Part shown: positions 1 to 8,891 of the stretch, one piece after another | Layout of the letters: the number at the start of each line of letters is the position of its first letter | Numbering within the stretch: position 1 is the first letter of the stretch | NCBI RefSeq assembly: GCF_036014015.1 | Contig: NZ_CP107905.1 | Coordinates: 5,952,001-6,016,000 of the forward strand | Reading direction: 5' to 3' | DNA length: 64,000 nucleotides | DNA from: Streptomyces sp. NBC_00457 | GTDB taxonomy: Bacteria > Actinomycetota > Actinomycetes > Streptomycetales > Streptomycetaceae | Position numbers and translations under genes: made by a program | The notes under the pieces: generated by a model | The model's database searches: none | Told to the model about the DNA's origin: nothing | What the model saw: only the letters and a program-made list of their open reading frames with translations

Positions 1-326
1 CGGAGAAGGACAAGGAGCGCGTCTTCGAGCGCTTCTACCGCGTCGACCCCGCCCGCTCCCGTGCCACAGGCGGTACGGGCCTCGGGCTGGCTATCGTCAA
101 ACACGTGGCCGCCTCGCACGGTGGGGAGGTCTCGGTGTGGAGTTCCGAGGGACAGGGCTCCACATTCACCCTGCGGCTGCCGGAGGCGGGTGTCGCCCGT
201 GACCGTGCGACGCAGCACTCCGCCCTCGACGACGAGGCCGGACAGTCCGCACCCGCCGTCCCGTCCTCTGATTCCCCTGATTCATCCCAGTACGAACCGC
301 TTCCCGCCCCGGAGGTCCTTCCGTGA
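1..326 (+). CDS. phoR: Sensor histidine kinase, C-terminal end (PhoR-type), truncated by window edge
   Basis: Only the last 107 residues are present; the frame runs from base 3. They form the end of a HATPase_c catalytic domain, with the ERFYRVD segment, the [12 protein letters not shown] glycine box and the closing GSTFTLRLP strand. After it comes a low-complexity Pro/Ser tail. The stop overlaps the GTG of the next gene (GTGA, 4 bp), so the two are translationally coupled. The partner regulator and the carD-ispD-ispF neighbours point to PhoR, the membrane sensor of the phosphate system. The sensor domain lies outside the window, so identity rests on context. Confidence 0.9.
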   Translation, partial: EKDKERVFERFYRVDPARSRATGGTGLGLAIVKHVAASHGGEVSVWSSEGQGSTFTLRLPEAGVARDRATQHSALDDEAGQSAPAVPSSDSPDSSQYEPLPAPEVLP

Positions 327-1003
327 CCCGAGTGCTCGTCGTCGAGGACGAGGAGTCCTTCTCCGACGCCCTGTCGTACATGCTCCGCAAGGAGGGCTTC
401 GAGGTCGCCGTCGCGACCACCGGGCCCGACGGACTCGACGAGTTCGAGCGCAACGGCGCCGACCTCGTCCTCCTCGACCTGATGCTGCCGGGCCTCCCCG
501 GCACCGAGGTCTGCCGTCAGCTGCGCGGACGCTCCAACGTCCCCGTCATCATGGTGACCGCCAAGGACAGCGAGATCGACAAGGTGGTCGGCCTGGAAAT
601 AGGAGCCGACGACTACGTCACCAAGCCCTTCTCGTCGCGCGAGCTGGTCGCCCGTATCCGGGCCGTCCTGCGCCGCCGCGGCGAGCCGGAGGAGGTGACC
701 CCGGCCGCCCTGGAGGCGGGCCCGGTCCGTATGGACGTGGACCGCCACGTCGTGACGGTCTCCGGCTCCAAGGTCGACCTCCCCCTCAAGGAGTTCGACC
801 TCCTGGAGATGCTCCTGCGCAACGCCGGCCGCGTCCTCACCCGCATGCAGCTCATCGACCGCGTCTGGGGCGCCGACTACGTCGGCGACACCAAGACCCT
901 CGACGTCCACGTCAAGCGCCTCCGCGCCAAGATCGAACCGGACCCGGGCGCGCCCAGGTACCTGGTGACGGTGCGTGGCCTGGGCTACAAGTTCGAGCCG
1001 TAA
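323..1003 (+). CDS. phoP: Response regulator PhoP, OmpR family
   Basis: A 226-residue regulator that is phosphorylated by the kinase encoded just upstream and binds DNA to control phosphate-starvation genes. The receiver domain (about 1-115) has the acidic pair E8/D9, phosphoacceptor D52 in LLDLMLPG, T79 and K101 (YVTKPF). The winged-helix effector domain (about 130-225) has the [12 protein letters not shown] and [14 protein letters not shown] segments and ends at [13 protein letters not shown] start overlaps the kinase stop. Length and order match Streptomyces PhoP. No PHO box is visible here because its own promoter lies upstream of the window. Confidence 0.92.
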   Translation: MTRVLVVEDEESFSDALSYMLRKEGFEVAVATTGPDGLDEFERNGADLVLLDLMLPGLPGTEVCRQLRGRSNVPVIMVTAKDSEIDKVVGLEIGADDYVTKPFSSRELVARIRAVLRRRGEPEEVTPAALEAGPVRMDVDRHVVTVSGSKVDLPLKEFDLLEMLLRNAGRVLTRMQLIDRVWGADYVGDTKTLDVHVKRLRAKIEPDPGAPRYLVTVRGLGYKFEP

Positions 1004-1062
1004 ACCGAGGTGGCCGGCGCCGACGGACGGCCCCCGGCGCACTCGAGCCGCACCACCGCGTT

Positions 1063-1118
1063 CGTACGACGATGAAGGGCGGGACCTCCAGCGAGGTCCC
1101 GCCCTTCATCGTCGTACG
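1063..1118. terminator. 26-bp perfect hairpin between convergent genes
   Basis: Arms at 1063-1088 and 1093-1118 are perfectly complementary over 26 bp with a 4-base loop (cagc). It sits between the ends of phoP and the convergent lipoprotein gene, so it can end transcription from both sides. No T-run follows, which is usual in Streptomyces. Confidence 0.85.
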
Positions 1119-1123
1119 GCTGC

Positions 1124-1789
1124 TCAGTGGCCGGCGGCCTCGTCCGAGGCGGACCCGGTGGGCGTGGCGCTCCCGGAGGCGGCGTCGCTCGGAGTGACGT
1201 CGCCGGAGGGGGAGGCCGACCCGGAGGGCGAGCCCGAGGCACCCTCGCCGGGCTTCCCGGAGCCGCCCGGCGCTGCCGGGACCTCGGTCGGGCCCCAGCT
1301 GGAGAAGTAGTGCTCGGCCGGGACGACGAAGGCCTCCAGGCTCACGTCGCCGGTCGTGGAGAAGGTGAACGTGACCTTCTGGGCGTCGCCGTCCTTCATG
1401 GCCTCGCGGCTGCCGGTGAGGACGGCGGAGGCGTTGTTCTCGCCGCCGAGGAGCAGCGAGCCCCCGGCCGGGATCGAGAGGTTCTTGCCCTTGGCCGCGG
1501 TCAGCTCGGCGGTGCCGGCGCCCTCCACGGTGATGGAGTCGAGCGTCTGCGCCGTGTTGCCGCTGTTGAACACGGTCGCGGAGATCGCCGCCGGGCCGGT
1601 CGACTCCTCGGCGGGCTGGGTGATGACCACGGCGTTCTGGATCTTGATGTCCCCGACGGTCGTGGCGGCGTTGTCCGGCTTGACCCCCAGGGTCTGGGCG
1701 TTGTTGCCGGCCGCGCACGCGGAGAGCGAGGCGATCGAGAACGCGATGGCGGCGGCGGCGAGGGCGCCGCGTCGAAGGCTGCTGCTCAC
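1124..1789 (-). CDS. Secreted lipoprotein of unknown function
   Basis: A 221-residue protein with a basic N-terminus, a hydrophobic stretch and lipobox LSAC (Cys at about 26), so it should be lipid-anchored outside the membrane. The mature part begins AGNNAQTLGV and has a beta-rich section (about 50-165). The last 50 residues are Gly/Ser/Pro/Asp-rich, typical of a wall-spanning or disordered tail. No catalytic motif is visible. It is convergent with phoP and shares its hairpin. I recall a lipoprotein of this type in the same place in other Streptomyces. Function unknown. Confidence 0.8.
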   Translation of the reverse strand: MSSSLRRGALAAAAIAFSIASLSACAAGNNAQTLGVKPDNAATTVGDIKIQNAVVITQPAEESTGPAAISATVFNSGNTAQTLDSITVEGAGTAELTAAKGKNLSIPAGGSLLLGGENNASAVLTGSREAMKDGDAQKVTFTFSTTGDVSLEAFVVPAEHYFSSWGPTEVPAAPGGSGKPGEGASGSPSGSASPSGDVTPSDAASGSATPTGSASDEAAGH

Positions 1790-1947
1790 GGCGGCGGCAA
1801 CTCCTTGACTCGAACGGGGCGGGCGCGTAAATCCGCCCTAAGTGTCTGTCAGCGGCCTTAGGCTACCGACCCGTTCCCGCGCGACCGCACCCGACCCTCC
1901 CCAAGAGCCCCGCTTCCCTCACCGGGCGGCGGTCGGCGTACTCGCGG

Positions 1948-1967
1948 AAGTGACTCACGAGTCACTT
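1948..1967. repeat. 20-bp palindrome, possible operator
   Basis: Half-sites aagtgactc (1948-1956) and gagtcactt (1959-1967) are perfect inverted repeats around 2 bp. It lies about 160 bp upstream of the lipoprotein start and about 450 bp before carD. The lack of a spacer loop favours a dimeric protein-binding site over a terminator. The regulator is unknown. Confidence 0.5.
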
Positions 1968-2072
1968 TGCACCGGCACTCGTCGGCCATTCACATAAGTG
2001 GCCGAGATCGCGACGGCATAGTCGAACCACCGGTGCACAAACTTTCCGTGAAGGAATGCGCGGCCGCCCAGA

Positions 2073-2115
2073 GAATTGATCACCGACCGCCGCGCCGGTC
2101 CCCTGTGATCAATTC
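2073..2115. repeat. Inverted repeat gaattgatcac with 21-bp spacer
   Basis: Arm gaattgatcac (2073-2083) is repeated inverted at 2105-2115. The spacer is GC-rich. The arms are AT-rich for this genome, which suggests a regulatory site or transcript hairpin in the carD leader. Confidence 0.45.
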
Positions 2116-2413
2116 CGGATTCGTCGCGTACCCCACTCCAGGCACCGAACGGAGTAGCGGAAGTCGAGCACTTGGAACCGGACATATGGGGACGTTCGTC
2201 CACTTGGAGGGGCCTCCGGATGTGTGTAACGTACGCGTTTCACTTCCCCCGGAGAGCCGCTCCGACCTGCGAATACCTTCTTCCACTCGGCCCGCGAAGC
2301 ACGTTCCTGTTGCTGTTGTCAAGCCCCGAGATATGCCCTGACCTGCGAAAACGCCATTCAGAACCCGCCGTTTCCGTGTTACTCTGGATAGCCACGGAAG
2401 GGGTACCTGTCAC

Positions 2414-2896
2414 ATGACGTTCAAGGTTGGCGACACCGTGGTCTATCCCCATCACGGGGCCGCGCTGATCGAGGCCATCGAAACTCGCCAGATCAAAGGC
2501 GTGGACAAGACCTACTTGGTGCTGAAGGTCGCCCAGGGTGACCTGACGGTGCGTGTGCCAGCGGACAATGCGGAGTTCGTCGGCGTGCGTGATGTGGTCG
2601 GTCAGGACGGGCTGGACCGGGTCTTCGAGGTGCTGCGCGCGCCGTACGCCGAGGAGCCCACGAACTGGTCTCGTCGTTACAAGGCAAATCTGGAGAAGCT
2701 CGCCTCCGGCGATGTCATCAAGGTCGCGGAAGTCGTACGTGACCTGTGGCGTCGTGAGCGCGAGCGTGGACTCTCCGCCGGTGAGAAGCGCATGCTCGCC
2801 AAGGCCCGCCAGATCCTGGTGAGCGAACTCGCCCTCGCGGAGAACACGAACGAGGACAAGGCCGAGGCCCTGCTCGACGAGGTCCTCGCGTCCTGA
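2414..2896 (+). CDS. carD: CarD/CdnL-family RNA polymerase-binding regulator
   Basis: A 160-residue protein that binds the RNA polymerase beta subunit and stabilises open promoter complexes. The N-terminal RNAP-interaction domain (about 1-55) starts [13 protein letters not shown]. The C-terminal helical DNA-binding domain carries the conserved tryptophan W85 (PTNWSRRYK) that wedges into the promoter bubble, then basic RRERERG and [12 protein letters not shown] helices. Length matches the short CarD/CdnL form, not the long Myxococcus CarD. ATG start follows ggaagggg. It is followed by the isoprenoid genes after a 294-bp gap. Confidence 0.93.
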   Translation: MTFKVGDTVVYPHHGAALIEAIETRQIKGVDKTYLVLKVAQGDLTVRVPADNAEFVGVRDVVGQDGLDRVFEVLRAPYAEEPTNWSRRYKANLEKLASGDVIKVAEVVRDLWRRERERGLSAGEKRMLAKARQILVSELALAENTNEDKAEALLDEVLAS

Positions 2897-3190
2897 CGCA
2901 GGCGACAACCACGCCGTACTGCCTCAAGTCACATGGAAATGCCGCGGTGCCCGATGACGTATGTTCTGTCGCCGGGCGCTGCGGCATGTTCGCGCCCAGC
3001 GCTGCCGCGGACACCGCGCGGTGATGTCGTACGCAATCCGTACGCCGAGGAAGGGGACCCCCGTACTTGGCGTGCCGGGCCCGGGCAGCTGGCTCGACCG
3101 GGGTCACGGAAGGGTTCCGGTCAAGGCGTCGCGCCCGGCACGGTGTGGCCATACCCAAGTAGGCCGAGCACACAAACCTGACAGGAACCG

Positions 3191-3943
3191 ATGTCTGACG
3201 ATTCGCGCCCTTCGCCCGCGTCCGCACGCACCGCGGCCGTGATTCCGGCCGCAGGTCGGGGTGTACGCCTCGGTCCGGGCGCCCCCAAGGCACTCCGTGC
3301 GCTGGGCGGCACCCCCATGCTGATCCACGCGGTGCGCGCGATGGCCGCGTCCCGTGCTGTCTCCCTCGTGGTCGTCGTGGCTCCGCCGGAGGGCGCCGGC
3401 GAGGTCAAGTCCATGCTGGACGCCCATGCGCTGCCGGAGCGGACGGACTTCCTCGTCGTGCCCGGCGGCGACTCCCGCCAGGAGTCGGTGAAGCTGGGCC
3501 TGGACGCCCTGCCCCCCGAGTACGACATCGTGCTGGTGCATGACGCGGCCCGGCCGCTCGTCCCCGTGGACACGGTGGACGCCGTGATCGAGGCGGTCCG
3601 CGAAGGCGCGCCGGCCGTGGTGCCCGCCCTTCCGCTCGCCGACACCGTCAAGCAGGTCGAGCCCGCGCCGGCGCCCGGCGACCCCGAGCCGGTCGTCGCC
3701 ACGCCGGACCGCTCCCGTCTCCGCGCCGTGCAGACACCGCAGGGCTTCGACCGGGCGACGCTGGTCCGGGCACACGAGACGGTGACGGACGACGTCACCG
3801 ACGACGCGAGCATGGTCGAGCACCTGGGGTCGCGGGTCGTCGTCGTGCCCGGCCACGAGGAGGCCTTCAAGGTCACACGCCCCCTCGACCTCGTCCTCGC
3901 GGAGGCCGTCCTCGCCCGCAGGAGGCTGAACGATGGCTTCTGA
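3191..3943 (+). CDS. ispD: 2-C-methyl-D-erythritol 4-phosphate cytidylyltransferase
   Basis: A 250-residue enzyme of the non-mevalonate isoprenoid pathway that couples MEP to CTP, giving CDP-methylerythritol. Visible motifs are the nucleotide-binding loop [10 protein letters not shown] with downstream Lys (APKAL), the VHDAARPLV segment, and TPQGF near the C-terminus. The start is preceded by acaggaacc. It overlaps ispF by 11 bp, so the two are co-translated. Confidence 0.95.
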   Translation: MSDDSRPSPASARTAAVIPAAGRGVRLGPGAPKALRALGGTPMLIHAVRAMAASRAVSLVVVVAPPEGAGEVKSMLDAHALPERTDFLVVPGGDSRQESVKLGLDALPPEYDIVLVHDAARPLVPVDTVDAVIEAVREGAPAVVPALPLADTVKQVEPAPAPGDPEPVVATPDRSRLRAVQTPQGFDRATLVRAHETVTDDVTDDASMVEHLGSRVVVVPGHEEAFKVTRPLDLVLAEAVLARRRLNDGF

Positions 3944-4424
3944 GGCACCGTTTCCCCAGGTCGGCATCGGCACCGACATCCACGCCTTCGAGAACGGCCG
4001 CGACCTGTGGTGCGCCGGCCTGAAGTGGGAGGGCGAGGGCCCGGGCCTGGCCGGACACTCCGACGCGGACGTCGTCGCCCACGCGGCCTGCAACGCGCTG
4101 TTCTCGGCCGCCGGGCTGGGCGACTTGGGCCAGCACTTCGGCACGGGCCGCCCCGAGTGGTCCGGCGCCTCCGGAATCACCCTCCTCGCCGAGGCCGCCC
4201 GCATCGTCCGCGACGCCGGCTTCCAGATCGGCAACATCGCGGTCCAGCTGGTCGGCACCAGGCCGAAGATCGGCAAGCGCCGGGAAGAGGCCCAGAAGAT
4301 CCTGTCGGATGCGGCGGGTGCACCGGTGTCGGTGTCGGGGGCGACGACGGACGGGCTGGGGTTTCCGGGTCGGGGCGAGGGCTTGATGGCAGTGGCAACG
4401 GCGTTGGTGGTCAAGAGGGGCTGA
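3933..4424 (+). CDS. ispF: 2-C-methyl-D-erythritol 2,4-cyclodiphosphate synthase
   Basis: A 163-residue cytosolic enzyme that cyclises CDP-ME 2-phosphate to MEcPP, releasing CMP. Metal ligands are in GTDIHAF (Asp and His); [11 protein letters not shown] and GDLGQHF are typical of the family. It starts inside the end of ispD, in a second frame, which keeps the two consecutive pathway enzymes coupled. Full length for the family. Confidence 0.95.
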   Translation: MASEAPFPQVGIGTDIHAFENGRDLWCAGLKWEGEGPGLAGHSDADVVAHAACNALFSAAGLGDLGQHFGTGRPEWSGASGITLLAEAARIVRDAGFQIGNIAVQLVGTRPKIGKRREEAQKILSDAAGAPVSVSGATTDGLGFPGRGEGLMAVATALVVKRG

Positions 4425-4433
4425 CTGGTCCCA

Positions 4434-4510
4434 CCTAAAGGGGCGCGGGGCTGTATCGATATGCGGCTCCGCCGCGTGGGCGCGCCCAGCCCCCACCGGC
4501 CCGCACCCGA
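4434..4510 (+). repeat. Dispersed intergenic repeat, copy 1 (divergent)
   Basis: Starts cctaaaggggcgcgggg and ends cccccaccggcccgcaccc, the two ends of the repeat seen at 8828, 53632, 56314 and 61274. The middle (about 4451-4489) differs, with gatatgcggctccgccgcg in place of the usual gaactgcgcgac. It lies between ispF and cysS. Confidence 0.7.
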
Positions 4511-4540
4511 CAACGTTCCCGCACACCCCTCACCGCCTAC

Positions 4541-4546
4541 TACTCT
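4541..4546 (+). promoter_or_regulatory. Candidate -10 (TACTCT) of a leaderless cysS transcript
   Basis: TACTCT fits a -10 hexamer (TANNNT) and ends 7 bp before the cysS GTG at 4554, so transcription would begin at or next to the start codon. No Shine-Dalgarno is visible before that GTG. No good -35 is seen. Confidence 0.4.
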
Positions 4547-4553
4547 GGACACC

Positions 4554-5954
4554 GTGACTATTCGCCTGTACGACACCAACGCCCGGCAGATCCGTGACTT
4601 CACCCCGCTCACGCCGGGCTGTGTCTCGATCTACCTGTGTGGCGCCACCGTGCAGGCCGCACCGCACATCGGACACGTCCGCTCCTACCTGAACTTCGAC
4701 ATCCTGCGCCGCTGGTTCCAGTACCGCGGCTACGACGTCACGTTCATCCGCAACGTCACCGACATCGACGACAAGATCATCGCCAAGGCCGCCGACCAGG
4801 GCCGCCCCTGGTGGTCCATCGGCTACGAGAACGAGCGCGCGTTCAACGACGGCTACAACGCCCTCGGTTGCCTGCCGCCGACGTACGAGCCCCGCGCCAC
4901 CGGCCACATCACCGAGATGGTCGAGATGATGCGCGGCCTCATCGAGCGTGGACACGCCTACGAGGCCGACGGCAACGTCTACTTCGACGTGCGGTCGTTC
5001 CCGGAGTACCTCCAGCTGTCGAACCAGGAGCTGGACAACCTGCTCCAGCCCTCCGGCGAGGGCGAGACCGGCAAGCGGGACCAGCGTGACTTCGCCATGT
5101 GGAAGGCGGCGAAGCCCGGCGAGCCGTCGTGGGAGACGCCGTGGGGACGGGGCCGCCCCGGCTGGCACCTGGAGTGCTCGGCGATGGCCCACAAGTACCT
5201 GGGCTCCGCCTTCGACATCCACGGCGGCGGAATCGACCTGATCTTCCCGCACCACGAGAACGAGATCGCCCAGGCCAAGGGCTACGGCGACGAGTTCGCC
5301 CGGTACTGGCTGCACAACGCCTGGGTCACCATGAGCGGCGAGAAGATGTCGAAGTCGCTCGGCAACTCGGTGCTGGTCTCCGAGATGGTCAAGCAGTGGC
5401 GGCCCATCGTCCTGCGCTACTACCTCGGCACCCCGCACTACCGCTCGATGATCGAGTACAGCGAGGAGGCCCTGCGCGAGGCCGAGTCGGCGTTCGCGCG
5501 GATCGAGGGCTTCGTGCAGCGCGTCGTCGACCTGGCCGGGGGAGCCGTGGACCCCGCTCCCGAGGTGCCGCTCGCCTTCGCCGAGGCGATGGACGACGAC
5601 CTGGGCGTCCCGCAGGCGCTCGCCGTCATCCACACCACCGTTCGGCAGGGCAACTCCGCGCTCGCGGCCGACGACAAGGAAGCCGCCGTGGCCCGCCTCG
5701 CGGAGGTCCGCGCCATGCTCGGCGTCCTCGGCCTGGACCCGCTCGACCCGCACTGGGCCGGGGAGAGCGACCGGGGCGAGGATCTCCATGGCGTCGTCGA
5801 CAGCCTCGTACGCCTGGTCCTCGACCAGCGTGAAGCGGCCCGTTCCCGCAAGGACTGGGCCACCGCCGACGCCATCCGCGACCAGCTCAACCAGTCGGGT
5901 CTGGTCATCGAGGACAGCCCGACGGGCCCGCGCTGGACGCTCGGTCCGCGCTGA
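4554..5954 (+). CDS. cysS: Cysteinyl-tRNA synthetase
   Basis: A 466-residue class I synthetase that charges tRNA-Cys. Motifs: [10 protein letters not shown] (HIGH), [17 protein letters not shown] and [12 protein letters not shown] (KMSKS). The frame is open upstream to 4461, but the GTG at 4554, beginning [12 protein letters not shown], gives the family N-terminus and the usual length. The upstream part overlaps a dispersed repeat and is not conserved-looking. A strong hairpin follows the stop. Confidence 0.95.
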   Translation: MTIRLYDTNARQIRDFTPLTPGCVSIYLCGATVQAAPHIGHVRSYLNFDILRRWFQYRGYDVTFIRNVTDIDDKIIAKAADQGRPWWSIGYENERAFNDGYNALGCLPPTYEPRATGHITEMVEMMRGLIERGHAYEADGNVYFDVRSFPEYLQLSNQELDNLLQPSGEGETGKRDQRDFAMWKAAKPGEPSWETPWGRGRPGWHLECSAMAHKYLGSAFDIHGGGIDLIFPHHENEIAQAKGYGDEFARYWLHNAWVTMSGEKMSKSLGNSVLVSEMVKQWRPIVLRYYLGTPHYRSMIEYSEEALREAESAFARIEGFVQRVVDLAGGAVDPAPEVPLAFAEAMDDDLGVPQALAVIHTTVRQGNSALAADDKEAAVARLAEVRAMLGVLGLDPLDPHWAGESDRGEDLHGVVDSLVRLVLDQREAARSRKDWATADAIRDQLNQSGLVIEDSPTGPRWTLGPR

Positions 5955-5970
5955 GCCTTTCTTGATCGAT

Positions 5971-5998
5971 TGTGCCGCCCGGCCGTCCGGGCGGCACA
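5971..5998 (+). terminator. Terminator after cysS
   Basis: A 12-bp perfect stem (5971-5982 with 5987-5998) with loop ccgt, 16 bp after the cysS stop. Confidence 0.8.
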
Positions 5999-6054
5999 CT
6001 GCATAGACGCACATACGCATGCTCCGGCGTGCTCCGAGAACAGACAGGTAGGTC

Positions 6055-6996
6055 ATGGCAGCCAACAACCGCCGCATGTCCGGCAAGAAGGGCGCGCAGG
6101 TCGGCAGTGGCGGCCAGCGGCGCCGGGGCCTGGAAGGCAAGGGCCCCACCCCGCCCGCCGAGATGCGCAAGGGACACAAGAAGAACCGCGTCGCCACCGC
6201 AAAGGCGAAGCAGTCGGTACGGCGTCCCGCGCCCCGCGGCCGCGGCGGCAAGTCGGCGTCCGAGCTGGTCGTCGGCCGCAACCCCGTCTACGAGGCGCTG
6301 CGCGAGGGCGTGCCCGCCACCACGCTGTACGTCCAGCAGTTCATCGACAACGACGAGCGCGTCCGCGAGGCACTCCAGCTCGCGGCCGAGCGCGGCGGCA
6401 TCCACCTCATGGAGGCGCCGCGCCCCGAACTGGACCGCATGACCAACGGCCTCAACCACCAGGGCCTGGTCCTCCAGGTCCCGCCGTACGAGTACGCCCA
6501 CCCCGAGGACCTCGCCGCCGCGGCCGCCGACGCGGGCGCGGACCCGCTCATCGTCGCCCTCGACGGCGTGACCGACCCGCGCAACCTCGGTGCCGTCGTC
6601 CGCTCCGTCTCCGCCTTCGGCGGCCACGGCGTCGTCGTACCGGAGCGCCGCGCGGCCGGCATGACCGCCGGAGCCTGGAAGACGTCCGCGGGCACCGCCG
6701 CCCGCACCCCGGTCGCCCGCGCCACGAACCTCACCCGCGCCCTGGAGTCGTACAAGAAGGCGGGCATCACGGTCGTCGGCCTCGCCGCCGACGGCGAGGT
6801 GGAGATCGGCGAGCTGGACGCCCTCGGCGGCCCGGTCGTCATCGTCGTCGGCAGCGAGGGCAAGGGCCTGTCCCGACTCGTCGGCGAAACCTGCGACTTC
6901 CGCGTACGGATCCCGATGCCGGGCGGCGCCGAGTCGCTCAACGCCGGTGTGGCGGCGGGCATCGTGCTGTACGAGGCGGCCCGGCGCCGGGTCTGA
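6055..6996 (+). CDS. rlmB: SpoU-family 23S rRNA 2'-O-methyltransferase (RlmB-like)
   Basis: A 313-residue enzyme expected to methylate the ribose of G2251 (E. coli numbering) in 23S rRNA using SAM. A basic, disordered N-terminus (about 1-60, rich in Lys/Arg/Gly) leads to the substrate-binding domain ([13 protein letters not shown]). The SPOUT knot has the three family motifs: [29 protein letters not shown] and [21 protein letters not shown] start follows aggtaggtc. It sits next to cysS as in other actinobacteria. Confidence 0.92.
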   Translation: MAANNRRMSGKKGAQVGSGGQRRRGLEGKGPTPPAEMRKGHKKNRVATAKAKQSVRRPAPRGRGGKSASELVVGRNPVYEALREGVPATTLYVQQFIDNDERVREALQLAAERGGIHLMEAPRPELDRMTNGLNHQGLVLQVPPYEYAHPEDLAAAAADAGADPLIVALDGVTDPRNLGAVVRSVSAFGGHGVVVPERRAAGMTAGAWKTSAGTAARTPVARATNLTRALESYKKAGITVVGLAADGEVEIGELDALGGPVVIVVGSEGKGLSRLVGETCDFRVRIPMPGGAESLNAGVAAGIVLYEAARRRV

Positions 6997-7113
6997 ACAC
7001 CCGTTCACGGGCTCGCCCGTGCGGGGTAATCCCGGCGTCCAGGACAACCTTGACGCGGTCCGGACACTTCCGGCGAGTCAAAGCAGTGTCCTAACTCCAT
7101 GTCACTCGGTTAG

Positions 7114-8757
7114 TTGAGTGTGGACACCAGAACACCCCGCACACCCACGGGGGACCGCTCGTCGGGATACGACGACGCTCCCGCGCTGAGCATGGTGAAG
7201 GTGCCGAGCGATCCGGCGCAGGTCATCGTCAATCATGTGAGCTTCCGCGTGCAGTTGGGAGCCTCGACCCGGCGGACTCAATCCCCGCGGGTCGCACGGC
7301 ACTTGAGCGCCACCGAGGACACCGCCCGCATCCCCGCCGCCTCCGCCCCGGGCGCCCGCCGCCGCGCCCCCGTCGTCTGGAGCGGGAAGTCCGACCCGGA
7401 CGACACCGGCGCGCACCGGCTGCTCCAGGCGGTGCGCGGCGGCAGCGTCCGGCACGGCGAGGAGCCCGCCTCCGACGCCGCGGGAGCCACCCAGGTCATC
7501 CCGCGCATCGACGAGGGCGGCTACCGGCACGGCTACGGCGACGACCTCACGGAGCAGACCCTCGAAACCCCGATCGTCGGCGCCCAGCGCGGCAGCCCCG
7601 ACGCCGGCGAGACCCGGCTCCTGCCCCAGATGCGCTCGGCCGGCAGCGCCTACGACGAACCCGCCTACCAGCGCGAGCGGTTCGACGAGGACCACGGCTA
7701 CGAGGACGACGACGAGCCGGACACCGACGCGCCGAGCAAGCGCCACGGCGACGACCCGGCCCGGCACGCCTACTACCCCGGCCGCCGGATGAACCTCGGC
7801 GTCGTCCTGCTCCCGCTGCGCATCTTCCTCGGCTTCATCTCCATCTACGCCGGCATGGGCAAGCTCTGCGACCCCGTCTACTTCGACGGCGGCAAACGCG
7901 GTTCCATGACCAAGTGGCTCAACACCCTGCACCCGTGGGAAGTCGCCGAGCCGCTGCGCCAGTTCGCCCTCGAGCACCCCGTGGGCTCCGGCCTGGTCAT
8001 CGCCTTCTTCCAGGTCATCGTGGGCGTCCTCACGGTCCTGGGCTGCTGGCAGCGGGTCGCCGCGGTCGTCGGGGCGCTGCTGTCGGCCGCGCTGCTCGTC
8101 ACCGTCAGCTGGAAGAGCGTCCCCGCCTACGACGCCCCCGACATCATCTACCTCGCCGCCTGGTCCCCGCTGATCATCGCCGGCGCCCCCGTCTACTCCA
8201 TCGACGGCCGCCTCGCCGGCGGCGCCTGGCGCCGTCTCGGCCCCCGCGCCGACATCTGGGAGCTGCGCCAGTACGTCCTGCGCCGCGGCGCCCTCATCGC
8301 CACCGTCGTCATCGGCCTCACCCTGCTCGTCGGCTCCCTGCTCGGCGGCGCCGTCCGCGACGCCGACCGCGTGGTCGTCCCCGGCCCCGGCGAGGCACCC
8401 CGCAACGAACTCCCGGGCTCCCCGCTCCCGAAGAAGCCCGGCACCAGCGCCCAGGAACGCACCCCGAGCGCCTCCAACCCACCCACCCAGGGCGCCACTT
8501 CAGGCACGGCCAGCCCCTCCGACGCCGCGACCACCCCCGACGCCACCCGAGACACCGGCACCCTCCCCGGCTCCCCCAGCCAAACCCAGGGCACCGCCGG
8601 CCAGGCCCCACCCCAACAGTCCTCCCCAGCCGACGAGGCCCCCAGCACCAGCACGGGCCCCACCTCAGGCGGCACCACCGGCACCCCGGGCGGCACCGGA
8701 GGCGGCGGAGACACCACCCCCGAGGAACCGGGCTTGGTGGGCGGCCTGTTGGGCTAG
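7114..8757 (+). CDS. DoxX-family membrane protein with long disordered ends
   Basis: A 547-residue protein. About 1-225 is hydrophilic and acidic without obvious folds. A four-helix DoxX domain lies at about 230-400 (LGVVLLPLRIFLGFISIYAG through DIIYLAAWSPLIIAGAPVYS), followed by another membrane helix (LIATVVIGLTLLVGSLLG). The last 140 residues are Thr/Ser/Pro/Gly-rich, like an extracellular tail. DoxX proteins are often tied to respiratory or redox functions, but no partner enzyme is adjacent. The start is a TTG with no clear ribosome site, so the N-terminus is uncertain. Confidence 0.8.
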   Translation: MSVDTRTPRTPTGDRSSGYDDAPALSMVKVPSDPAQVIVNHVSFRVQLGASTRRTQSPRVARHLSATEDTARIPAASAPGARRRAPVVWSGKSDPDDTGAHRLLQAVRGGSVRHGEEPASDAAGATQVIPRIDEGGYRHGYGDDLTEQTLETPIVGAQRGSPDAGETRLLPQMRSAGSAYDEPAYQRERFDEDHGYEDDDEPDTDAPSKRHGDDPARHAYYPGRRMNLGVVLLPLRIFLGFISIYAGMGKLCDPVYFDGGKRGSMTKWLNTLHPWEVAEPLRQFALEHPVGSGLVIAFFQVIVGVLTVLGCWQRVAAVVGALLSAALLVTVSWKSVPAYDAPDIIYLAAWSPLIIAGAPVYSIDGRLAGGAWRRLGPRADIWELRQYVLRRGALIATVVIGLTLLVGSLLGGAVRDADRVVVPGPGEAPRNELPGSPLPKKPGTSAQERTPSASNPPTQGATSGTASPSDAATTPDATRDTGTLPGSPSQTQGTAGQAPPQQSSPADEAPSTSTGPTSGGTTGTPGGTGGGGDTTPEEPGLVGGLLG

Positions 8758-8775
8758 AGAGGCCTGTCATACGAG

Positions 8776-8808
8776 AAGGGGTCCTGCGCGAAATACGCGG
8801 GACCCCTT
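8776..8808 (+). terminator. Terminator after the DoxX gene
   Basis: A 13-bp stem with one G-U pair (aaggggtcc...gggacccctt) and a short AT-containing loop, 18 bp after the stop. Confidence 0.75.
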
Positions 8809-8827
8809 CGTCATACGGGGACTACAG

Positions 8828-8888
8828 CGCCCCTTTAGGGGCGCGGGGAACTGCGCGACAAGCCCCCACAAACCCGCACCCGACGAAC
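8828..8888 (+). repeat. Dispersed intergenic repeat, copy 2
   Basis: Contains gcccctttaggggcgcgg, gaactgcgcgacaagccccc and a degenerate right end. Same element as at 4434, 53632, 56314 and 61274. It fills the gap between two convergent genes. Confidence 0.85.
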
Positions 8889-8891
8889 GAC

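Larger units (their letters stand above)
1790..2413. other. 624-bp non-coding region between divergent genes
   Basis: This separates the leftward lipoprotein gene from rightward carD. Frames open across it (for example 1967-2341) lack Streptomyces codon bias and a ribosome site. It contains a 20-bp palindrome (1948-1967) and a spaced inverted repeat (2073-2115). A purine-rich site (ggaagggg, about 2396-2403) precedes the carD ATG. I could not fix a promoter with confidence. Confidence 0.6.

Noticed and set aside
1967..2341. Frame of 124 codons in the carD upstream region
   Set aside because: No ribosome site, no codon bias, no hydrophobic or domain signal; it crosses two dyads.
4530..6281. 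A 583-codon minus-strand frame
   Set aside because: Antisense to cysS; no motif.
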